Assembly (NCBI GenBank): GCA_026995955.1
Contig: JALWNJ010000153.1
Span: 1-5,348 of the forward strand
Direction: 5' to 3'
Length of the DNA: 5,348 nt
Origin: Gammaproteobacteria bacterium
Lineage (GTDB): Bacteria > Pseudomonadota > Gammaproteobacteria > J044
The notes beneath the pieces were generated by a model. It was not told the origin of the DNA, ran no database searches, and saw only the letters and a list, made by a program, of their open reading frames with translations. Numbering within the stretch: position 1 is the stretch's first letter; every line of letters starts with the position of its first letter. This document shows positions 1-4,219 of the stretch, piece after piece. The translations under genes were made by a program, and so were the position numbers.

Positions 1-419
1 GTGGTAGTGCCGATGAACATGATGTTGCCGGTCTGGCCGTGGAAGGTGATCAGGCCGGAACCCCACTTCTCCCAGCTGTCGGCCAGCTGGTTCAGCATGT
101 CGGTGGTGTAGAAGTTGCCTGCCGGCGGCTGCACGCGCAGGGTGTGGAACTCCTTGGACTCGGGGAATGCGTCACCGACCTCGGAGAAGCGCGGAATGAT
201 GCCGCCACCATAGCCGAAGACGGACACGGTGCCGCCCTTCCAGTAACCCATGCGGGTCTCGTAGGAGTGCTCGAGCTGACCCAGCAGGCCGTTGGCCACG
301 CTGCGGATGCGCTCGTCGGGGTGCTCGTCGCGCAGGCGCTTGAAGCCGCTGATGAAGCTCGGCCAGGGGCCTTCTTCCAGCACGTCGAGCATCGGAGTGG
401 GGTAATGCTTATTAGCCAT
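1..419 (-). CDS. dsrA: Dissimilatory sulfite reductase alpha subunit, reverse type (5' part, cut by window edge)
   Basis: The first 139 codons of dsrA lie here; the rest is beyond the left edge. The protein begins MANKHYPTPMLD and contains GPWPSFISG near residue 17, GQLEHSYETRMGYWKGGT near 46-63, VFGYGGGIIPRF just after, and ends at the edge with WGSGLITFHGQTGNIMFIG. These are hallmark N-terminal DsrA segments. The siroheme and iron-sulfur cysteine motifs lie further downstream and are not visible. DsrA pairs with DsrB in the cytoplasm. In sulfur oxidisers the enzyme runs in reverse, taking reduced sulfur delivered by DsrC to sulfite. Reverse type is inferred from close resemblance to my memory of the purple sulfur bacterial protein. 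The start at 417-419 is supported by AAGGAGAT (minus strand, 431-424), with GGAG six nucleotides before ATG. dsrA usually opens the dsr operon, so the region to its right should hold the operon promoter. Confidence 0.96.
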   Translation of the reverse strand, partial: MANKHYPTPMLDVLEEGPWPSFISGFKRLRDEHPDERIRSVANGLLGQLEHSYETRMGYWKGGTVSVFGYGGGIIPRFSEVGDAFPESKEFHTLRVQPPAGNFYTTDMLNQLADSWEKWGSGLITFHGQTGNIMFIGTT

Positions 420-483
420 GGCGATCTCCTTAAGCTAGGGATGGCAGGTTTCGCAAGTCATTCAATACTGAACATCGGGTTCA

Positions 484-511
484 GGCCTGGCCGCCCGGGG
501 CGGGCCGGGCC
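484..511. repeat. GC-rich inverted repeat in the predicted dsrA leader
   Basis: The arms GGCCTGGCC (484-492) and GGCCGGGCC (503-511) pair over nine positions, with one G-U pair at 488/507. The centre is also partly self-complementary. No T-run follows on either strand, so it does not look like an intrinsic terminator. If dsrA is transcribed from the candidate promoter at 556-583, this would form a stable stem in the 5' leader, about 65 nucleotides before the start codon. Confidence 0.45.
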
Positions 512-526
512 ATTGAATTCATGCCC

Positions 527-541
527 GGGTGCATCGCACCC
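527..541. repeat. 15-bp perfect inverted repeat upstream of dsrA
   Basis: GGGTGC-ATC-GCACCC has six perfect base pairs per arm and a three-base centre. It lies about 15 bases downstream of the candidate -10 box (556-561) on the minus strand. It could therefore be a repressor operator or form a hairpin close to the 5' end of the dsrA transcript. A six-bp arm can occur by chance in a GC-rich interval of this size, so its position is the main reason to list it. Confidence 0.4.
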
Positions 542-555
542 TCAGCGTGACACGA

Positions 556-583
556 AGTCTATGCTCGATTCGCCCCGCGGCAA
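556..583 (-). promoter_or_regulatory. Candidate sigma-70 promoter for dsrA
   Basis: On the minus strand TTGCCG (583-578) and TAGACT (561-556) are separated by 16 bases. Each matches four of six consensus positions. Transcription would start near 549 and leave a leader of about 130 nucleotides before dsrA, containing the inverted repeats at 527-541 and 484-511. The match is only moderate, and dsr promoters are expected to respond to sulfide or stored sulfur, so an activator may be required. Another promoter in the same intergenic region is possible. Confidence 0.3.
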
Positions 584-613
584 ATCCTACCCTTGGGGTG
601 CTCGGGAAATGGG

Positions 614-637
614 GGGCTATCCCAAAGGGGATAGTCC
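614..637. repeat. Strong inverted repeat (10-bp stem, AAAG loop) between dsrA and the dioxygenase gene
   Basis: GGGCTATCCC (614-623) and GGGATAGTCC (628-637) can pair over ten positions (nine Watson-Crick, one G-U at 616/635) around the loop AAAG. The perfect core is CTATCCC/GGGATAG. It lies upstream of the candidate promoters on both sides, so it fits a DNA operator shared by the divergent genes. If transcription of dsrA begins further upstream, it would instead be an RNA hairpin in the leader. No T-run follows, which argues against a terminator. Confidence 0.5.
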
Positions 638-710
638 GGGCTTGCTCCCAAGGCTGCACAGTCGAGCCGGGCAAGCATAGCACTCCCGCGGCGGAATTCA
701 ACTTCGGGGC

Positions 711-741
711 TTGTCCCCTGTCCGCGAAAGACACATATATA
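711..741 (+). promoter_or_regulatory. Candidate promoter of the dioxygenase-Cas6-like-DsrC-like cluster
   Basis: TTGTCC (711-716) resembles a -35 box and TATATA (736-741), part of the AT tract 734-743, resembles a -10 box. The spacer of 19 bases is longer than ideal, and the -10 could be read two to four bases further on. A transcript would start near 748-752. That leaves the ATG at 746 at or before the start site and favours translation from ATG 779. Confidence 0.4.
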
Positions 742-768
742 TACAATGGACCACCCGATCCATGCTTC

Positions 769-774
769 GAGGTG
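769..774 (+). promoter_or_regulatory. Ribosome binding site choosing ATG 779
   Basis: GAGGTG sits with its AGG core six bases before ATG 779. The alternative in-frame ATG at 746 has no purine-rich site before it and overlaps the predicted promoter. The later start is therefore preferred. Confidence 0.6.
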
Positions 775-778
775 TTCG

Positions 779-1717
779 ATGAACGCGTATCCCAGCGAGG
801 CTACCGCTCCGGGTGCGGCCGTCTTCCTCCCCGATGGCAGCGCGCGCGCCTATCGGGAGTGGCGTGCGCGCAAGCTTGACGAGCGTCCGGACGATCCCGT
901 CGAGCTGCTGGTTCCCCTGGAGCGGTCGGATCGCCTGACGCCCGAAGAGCGGGCGCGCATTCTGGATGCCCTGCGACGCTGCAACATGGCGCTCTACCAG
1001 CTTCCGGAGGCCGGCGAGTCCAAGGCCGATCTGCTGGCGCGCAACCGCGCGCTGGGGCTCCGGCATCTGGATGGCAACCTGTGTTCGGACGAGGACAAGG
1101 TGACCTCGCTCCAGGTGGACGACAGCGGGCGCAAGCGTTACTACATTCCGTACACCAATCGTCGCCTGGTGTGGCACACCGATGGCTACTACAACGAGCC
1201 TTCGCGCCAGATCCATGCCTTTGTCCTGCATTGCGTGCGTCCGGCAGCGCGCGGGGGCGAGTCGTGGCTCCTGGACCCGGATCTGGTGTACATCCACCTG
1301 CGTGACACCGATCCGAGGATGGTGGAGGCGCTGTTCCATCCGCAGGCGATGACCATCCCGCCGAACATCGAGAACGGGATCGAGATCCGCGGCGCACGCA
1401 CCGGACCGGTGTTCTCGCTGTTGCCGGACGGGCGTCTGCACATGCGGTATTCCGCGCGCACCCGCAACATCGAGTGGCGCGACGATCCTGCCACCCGTGA
1501 GGCCGAGGCCTGCATCCGGGCCTACCTCGACGCAGGGGATAGCCCCGCCTATCACCATCGGCTAATGTCGGGGCAGGGTGTCATCTGCAATAATGTGCTG
1601 CACGCCAGAACCGGCTTCGAGGACGACGCGCGGGCCGGCAGCGGGCGGCTGCTGTACCGTGCCCGCTATTACGACGCCATCCCGGTTTTCGATCAGAACA
1701 TGATAAAGGTTGTGTAA
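779..1717 (+). CDS. TauD/TfdA-family Fe(II)/2-oxoglutarate-dependent dioxygenase
   Basis: This 312-aa protein has the jelly-roll dioxygenase signature. The iron ligands are H133 and D135 in WHTDGYY, and H275 in NNVLHARTGF. R290 and R294 lie 15 and 19 residues after the distal histidine with the four-residue spacing seen for the 2-oxoglutarate-binding arginines of TauD. GGESWLLD near residues 160-167 is also typical of the family. These enzymes hydroxylate a substrate using O2 and 2-oxoglutarate; TauD itself releases sulfite from taurine. The substrate here cannot be read from the sequence. Its position opposite dsrA suggests a sulfur compound, but that is inference. The next gene starts one base after its stop, so it opens an operon with the 61-aa gene and the Cas6-like gene. 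An upstream ATG at 746 would add 11 residues but is less likely. Confidence 0.88.
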   Translation: MNAYPSEATAPGAAVFLPDGSARAYREWRARKLDERPDDPVELLVPLERSDRLTPEERARILDALRRCNMALYQLPEAGESKADLLARNRALGLRHLDGNLCSDEDKVTSLQVDDSGRKRYYIPYTNRRLVWHTDGYYNEPSRQIHAFVLHCVRPAARGGESWLLDPDLVYIHLRDTDPRMVEALFHPQAMTIPPNIENGIEIRGARTGPVFSLLPDGRLHMRYSARTRNIEWRDDPATREAEACIRAYLDAGDSPAYHHRLMSGQGVICNNVLHARTGFEDDARAGSGRLLYRARYYDAIPVFDQNMIKVV

Positions 1718-1718
1718 C

Positions 1719-1904
1719 ATGCTGTATTTGAGTGAAATTCTCATTCAGGAACACGACCTGAAGAATTATCAGGATTTGTGCGAGGCCGTACGCAGACGGG
1801 CCCGCGAGGGCGAGATGCATTTCCAGATCGACGTCAAGCCGCCGTTCGAGGACACCCCGGAGGACTGGGAGGACGATCTGGAAATCGTCTTCTCCCGGGC
1901 CTGA
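1719..1904 (+). CDS. Small acidic protein of unknown function (61 aa)
   Basis: I do not recognise this protein. It begins MLYLSEILIQEHDL, has a predicted helical first half containing a basic RRRAR patch near residues 25-29, and a strongly acidic C-terminal part (PPFEDTPEDWEDDLEIVF). By count it carries 16 acidic against 7 lysine or arginine residues. It has one cysteine (C21) and no signal peptide or membrane segment. ATG 1719 follows the dioxygenase stop by one base. AAAGG at 1705-1709 lies inside the end of the upstream gene at suitable distance, so translation is probably coupled. The gene is followed after 19 bases by the Cas6-like gene. Being wedged without space between two recognisable genes supports it being real. 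It might be an accessory or partner protein of either neighbour. Confidence 0.75.
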   Translation: MLYLSEILIQEHDLKNYQDLCEAVRRRAREGEMHFQIDVKPPFEDTPEDWEDDLEIVFSRA

Positions 1905-1923
1905 GCGGGGAGAGACCACCACC

Positions 1924-2634
1924 ATGGGCATCTACTGGGAAGAGGACGACAAGCGCGACCCGTTCGTCGTGCCGGACGACATCGTCGATGTCAGCTTCGT
2001 GGTGTCGGGCCGCATGCTGCCCAACGACCACGCCGAGGCCCTGCACGATGCCATTCTCTCGGTTCTGCCCTGGTTCGACGAGGAGGACGGCACCGGGCTG
2101 CACCTGATTCATGTGGCGGAGTCGGCCAACGGATGGGAGCGCCCCAGCGACCCCGATGCCCTGATGCACCTGTCACGCCGCACCCGAATGACCCTGCGCC
2201 TGCCGCAGCATCGTGTCGAAGAGGTGCGTGCGGCCCTGTCCGGAACCGAGCTGGAGGTAGGCGGCCACACTCTGGTACCCGGCAAGAGCGCGGTGAAGAA
2301 GCTGAGCCCGCTCGGCACCATCTTCGCCCGCTATGTCGCCGCCGAGCAGCCGATGGAAGAACCCGAGTTCCTCGACTGGATGCATGGCGAACTGCGCGAC
2401 ATGGGCGTGCGTGCGCGCAAGATGATGTGCGGCAAGGCGCACGATCTGCGCCTGCCCGGCGGGCCGGTGCAGACCCGGTCGGTGATGCTGGCCGATCTCA
2501 GCCCGGAAGATTCTGTGCGGGTGCAGCAGCGGGGTATCGGTCCCTGGCGCCGTCACGGTTGTGGCCTGTTCCTGCCGCACAAGGGCATCAAGCCGGTGGG
2601 CAAGGAGGCCGAAAAGCAGCATTTCGCCGGCTGA
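1924..2634 (+). CDS. Stand-alone Cas6/Cmx6-like protein (Cas6-fold RNA-binding or RNA-cleaving protein)
   Basis: This 236-aa protein matches the pattern of the Cas6/Cmx6 family (type I-MYXAN Cas6). Near the N-terminus is VDVSFVVSGRMLPNDH (residues 21-36), a first beta strand and the conserved LP..DH feature. The middle has LRLPQHRVEEV and a G-tLeVGGHTL-PG block (91-120). Near the C-terminus is GIGPWRRHGCG (204-214), which fits the glycine-rich loop GhGxxxxxGxG of RAMP/Cas6 proteins. Cas6 normally cuts CRISPR precursor RNA at the base of a hairpin. H36 and H211 are possible catalytic histidines, but this is not established. No CRISPR repeat and no other cas gene is present in the window. Instead it sits between a small acidic protein and a DsrC-like gene, opposite dsrA. 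GGGGAG at 1907-1912 serves ATG 1924. The family call is from remembered patterns; the function in this context is unknown. Confidence 0.8.
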   Translation: MGIYWEEDDKRDPFVVPDDIVDVSFVVSGRMLPNDHAEALHDAILSVLPWFDEEDGTGLHLIHVAESANGWERPSDPDALMHLSRRTRMTLRLPQHRVEEVRAALSGTELEVGGHTLVPGKSAVKKLSPLGTIFARYVAAEQPMEEPEFLDWMHGELRDMGVRARKMMCGKAHDLRLPGGPVQTRSVMLADLSPEDSVRVQQRGIGPWRRHGCGLFLPHKGIKPVGKEAEKQHFAG

Positions 2635-2699
2635 CCCCTTTTAATCTTGGTTTTTCAGTGGTTTAATTTGCAACTTTGTTTTTTCGGGAGGTTGTTTGA
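2635..2699 (+). promoter_or_regulatory. T-rich leader before the DsrC-like gene
   Basis: This 65-base gap is about 51 percent T and only about 35 percent G+C, in sharp contrast to the GC-rich genes on both sides. It ends in a strong ribosome binding site, CGGGAGG (2685-2691), eight bases before ATG 2700. There is no stable hairpin, hence no terminator. I could not find a well-matched -35/-10 pair. An unstructured T-rich leader could favour high translation or bind a regulator, and a weak promoter within it is not excluded. Confidence 0.4.
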
Positions 2700-3038
2700 A
2701 TGGCTATTGAATACGACGGCAAGACCTACGAAACCGATGCCAACGGCTACCTGGTGAACATCGAGGAGTGGTCGGAGGGCCTGGCCGAGGCGATGGCGCA
2801 GCACGAGGGCATCACCCTGACCCAGGAACACTGGGACGTGATCAACTACCTGCGCGAGGAGTACTACAACAACGGCCAGCACCAGCCCAACGACCGCACC
2901 ATCATCAAGGAGATGGGCAAGCGCTGGGGCAAGAAGGTGACCTCCAAGGATCTGTACAACCTGTTCCCGCTGATGCCCAGCAAGCAGGGCACCCGCATCG
3001 CCGGCCTGCCCGAGACCCGTCGCAAGGGTGGGTATTGA
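2700..3038 (+). CDS. DsrC/TusE-family protein lacking both conserved cysteines (RspA-like)
   Basis: This 112-aa protein shows the DsrC/TusE/DsvC fold throughout: an N-terminal region with DANGYLVNIEEWSEGLAEAMA (about 13-33), LTQEHWDVINYLREEYY (40-56), and a C-terminal segment LYNLFPLMPSKQGTRIAGLP (85-104). True DsrC has two redox cysteines at its flexible C-terminal arm, one in a KQ-C-R context and one penultimate. Here T98 replaces the first, and the tail ends RRKGGY with no second. The whole protein contains no cysteine. It therefore cannot carry sulfur or form the DsrC trisulfide. Cysteine-less members of this superfamily have, as I recall, been called RspA and suggested to be regulatory, and DsrC itself has been reported to bind DNA upstream of dsrA in Allochromatium. 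A regulatory role is plausible but inferred. Confidence 0.9.
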   Translation: MAIEYDGKTYETDANGYLVNIEEWSEGLAEAMAQHEGITLTQEHWDVINYLREEYYNNGQHQPNDRTIIKEMGKRWGKKVTSKDLYNLFPLMPSKQGTRIAGLPETRRKGGY

Positions 3039-3059
3039 TCGACACCCCATAAGGGATAT

Positions 3060-3093
3060 GGCGCCGGTTCGGCGGCATGCTAGAATCGGCGCC
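3060..3093 (+). promoter_or_regulatory. Extended -10 promoter flanked by a 7-bp inverted repeat
   Basis: TGCTAGAAT (3078-3086) is a TGn-extended -10 element; the hexamer TAGAAT matches five of six consensus bases. No good -35 is seen at the usual distance, which extended -10 promoters tolerate. It is bracketed by GGCGCCG (3060-3066) and CGGCGCC (3087-3093). A transcript would begin near 3092-3094, about 40 bases before ATG 3132. The same 15-mer, GGCATGCTAGAATCG (3074-3088), recurs on the minus strand before the hydroxylase gene (4121-4135). Confidence 0.55.
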
Positions 3094-3131
3094 AGTCCAA
3101 ACCCCCAGATTCAGACCGTGGAGACAGAGCA

Positions 3132-3335
3132 ATGGCTGACAAGAACGAGCTGATCAAGGAAATGCTGGAAATGCAGAAGAAGTTCCAGGAGTACGAGCGC
3201 CAGCAGGGCATTGATCCCGAAGAGTACTATGTGCCCGGCGACGACAGCCCCCTGAAGGGCTATCGCGAGCGCTACCATGAGCTGGCCGCCCAGGTGCGCG
3301 AGCTGGCCAGCCAGGAGGTCAACTTCTGGAAGTAA
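3132..3335 (+). CDS. Small charged helical protein of unknown function (67 aa)
   Basis: I do not recognise this family. The protein consists of two charged, probably amphipathic helical stretches, residues 1-25 (rich in K, E, M, Q) and about 42-64, joined by a hinge with GIDPEEYYVPGDDSPLKGY. It ends NFWK. It has no cysteine, no signal peptide and no transmembrane segment. By count it has 15 acidic and 10 lysine or arginine residues. GGAG at 3120-3123 is eight bases before ATG 3132. It follows the DsrC-like gene by 93 bases with its own promoter candidate, and a strong terminator lies 33 bases after its stop, so it can be a monocistronic unit as well as the end of the upstream operon. A small coiled-coil adaptor or partner protein is conceivable, but nothing in the sequence settles this. 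Confidence 0.75.
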   Translation: MADKNELIKEMLEMQKKFQEYERQQGIDPEEYYVPGDDSPLKGYRERYHELAAQVRELASQEVNFWK

Positions 3336-3368
3336 GTTTCAGCTCGAGGAAAAGGCTGCAACTTGTTG

Positions 3369-3395
3369 AAAAGGCCGGCGAAAGCCGGCCTTTTT
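3369..3395. terminator. Bidirectional intrinsic terminator
   Basis: An 11-bp perfect stem (AAAAGGCCGGC, 3369-3379, with its complement at 3384-3394) closes a GAAA tetraloop and runs into a stretch of five T. The A-run on the left gives a T-run on the opposite strand. It can therefore stop the 67-aa gene from the left and the hydroxylase gene, which ends at 3423, from the right. Confidence 0.93.
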
Positions 3396-3422
3396 GCGTG
3401 CAGGGCAAAGCGGTCGAGGGGC

Positions 3423-4094
3423 TCAGAGTTCGGCCCACATGCGCACCAGATTCACATAGCTGATGTCGACCTGTTTCGTCTCCGGAGCCTCGGGGCGTTC
3501 GCGCAGCAGGGTCTCTCGGGCCTGGTGCAGTTGGTAGAGCAGGGCGCGCTGCTCGGGTGAGCGGATCATGCTCTGCACCCAGGTGACGGCCACCAGCCGT
3601 TCGCCACGCGTCACCTCGTTGATGTGGTGGATGCTGGAGGAGGGGTACATCACGGCATGGCCGGCCGGCAGCTTGACCTCCTGGTTGCCGAACTCGGTGC
3701 GCACCACCAGCTCGCCGCCGTCGTATTCCTCCGGTTCGTTGAGGAACAGGGTGATGGAGACATCGGTGCGGTAGCGTTGCGGTGCGCCCATAATCGGGTC
3801 GTCCACATGGTCGCCGTAGTACTTGCCGGGCTGATAGCGGGCGTAGAAGGGGGTGGCGACCTTGAGCGGCAGGGCCGCGGCCTGGTACACCGGGTTGCGC
3901 ACCAGGCTGCCCATCACCAGGTTGTTGATGCGCTCCATGGTCTGCGGGTCGTCGGCCATCTCCTCGTTGTTCTTCACCCGCCGCGCGGCCATGCCCGCCG
4001 ACAGGCGGCCATCGACGAAGCGCGAGCGGTCGAGGATCTCGCGCACCTGCTTCAGGGTGGCGTCGTCGAGGACATCGGGGATGGTGACCAGCAT
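3423..4094 (-). CDS. ybiX: PKHD-type Fe(II)/2-oxoglutarate hydroxylase (YbiX/PiuC family)
   Basis: The 223-aa protein has the normal length of YbiX (about 225 aa). It begins MLVTIPDVLD and shows the family's signatures: GRLSAGMAARRVKNNEE (29-45), YARYQPGKYYGDHVDDPIM (84-102), DGGELVV (125-131), YPSSSIHHINEVTRGER (150-166) and VTWVQSMIRS (170-179). The iron ligands are H96, D98 and H156, with R166 ten residues later to bind 2-oxoglutarate, as in prolyl 4-hydroxylase-type enzymes. The physiological substrate of YbiX is not known to me; in other bacteria the gene is often near iron-siderophore receptors, but no such gene is in view here. GGAG (minus strand, 4106-4103) stands eight bases before ATG 4094. 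The open frame extends 26 codons further upstream, but those residues do not look like the family and would overlap the promoter. Confidence 0.95.
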   Translation of the reverse strand: MLVTIPDVLDDATLKQVREILDRSRFVDGRLSAGMAARRVKNNEEMADDPQTMERINNLVMGSLVRNPVYQAAALPLKVATPFYARYQPGKYYGDHVDDPIMGAPQRYRTDVSITLFLNEPEEYDGGELVVRTEFGNQEVKLPAGHAVMYPSSSIHHINEVTRGERLVAVTWVQSMIRSPEQRALLYQLHQARETLLRERPEAPETKQVDISYVNLVRMWAEL

Positions 4095-4120
4095 GCTTGC
4101 GACTCCGTGAGGTTTGGTTG

Positions 4121-4135
4121 CGATTCTAGCATGCC
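4121..4135 (-). promoter_or_regulatory. Extended -10 promoter of the YbiX-type hydroxylase
   Basis: Read on the minus strand, this is GGCATGCTAGAATCG, identical over 15 bases to the promoter element before the 67-aa gene (3074-3088). TGn-TAGAAT is an extended -10. Transcription would start near 4115 and leave a leader of about 20 bases with the GGAG ribosome binding site at 4106-4103. This location also supports the ATG 4094 start over upstream in-frame codons. Confidence 0.6.
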
Positions 4136-4171
4136 GGGGCGTCATTCCCGCGCGGCCTGTCGGTACAAACA

Positions 4172-4185
4172 CACGCCGTGGCGTG
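4172..4185. repeat. Small inverted repeat between the hydroxylase and the 110-aa gene
   Basis: CACGCC-GT-GGCGTG has two perfect six-base arms. It lies 35-48 bases before ATG 4220 in a divergent interval, where an operator would be expected. TGG-TTGAAT (4184-4192), a weak extended -10-like sequence, begins at its right edge. A repeat of this size could occur by chance here. Confidence 0.25.
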
Positions 4186-4219
4186 GTTGAATAGGGGCAT
4201 CGAATCCGAGGAGTGAGAC

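Larger units (their letters stand above)
420..778. other. Divergent intergenic control region between dsrA and the dioxygenase gene
   Basis: This stretch of about 360 bases separates the divergently oriented dsrA and the dioxygenase gene. I see no credible coding sequence; the short frames crossing it are shadows of neighbouring genes. It holds a strong dsrA ribosome binding site (424-431), three notable inverted repeats (484-511, 527-541, 614-637), a weak minus-strand promoter candidate (556-583) and a plus-strand promoter candidate ending in an alternating TATATATA tract (736-743). A long-range pair GCTTGC (640-645) and GCAAGC (671-676) is also present but less convincing. The density of symmetry suggests binding sites for regulators of the dsr operon, of the divergent cluster, or of both. 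Confidence 0.6.

Noticed and set aside
507..527. Palindrome centred on GAATTC at 515-520
   Set aside because: Beyond one flanking base the arms do not pair, so it is only the hexamer itself.
39..680. Plus-strand open frame over dsrA and the intergenic region
   Set aside because: It is the antisense shadow of dsrA, and its latter part runs through inverted repeats of the control region.
746..778. ATG 746 as start of the dioxygenase
   Set aside because: No ribosome binding site precedes it and it overlaps the predicted -10 region; ATG 779 has GAGGTG at proper distance.
698..1558. Long minus-strand open frame (286 codons) opposite the dioxygenase gene
   Set aside because: It lies almost wholly antisense to a gene with clear catalytic motifs, its composition is typical of an antisense frame in GC-rich DNA, and it shows no family motif.
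3039..3060. Terminator after the DsrC-like gene
   Set aside because: Only a five-base repeat (GGGTG and CACCC) with no T-run is present, so read-through into the 67-aa gene cannot be excluded.
4095..4172. N-terminal extension of the YbiX-type protein to 4172
   Set aside because: The extra 26 residues do not fit the family, which starts at MLVTI-like sequence, and they span the extended -10 promoter; GGAG precedes ATG 4094.
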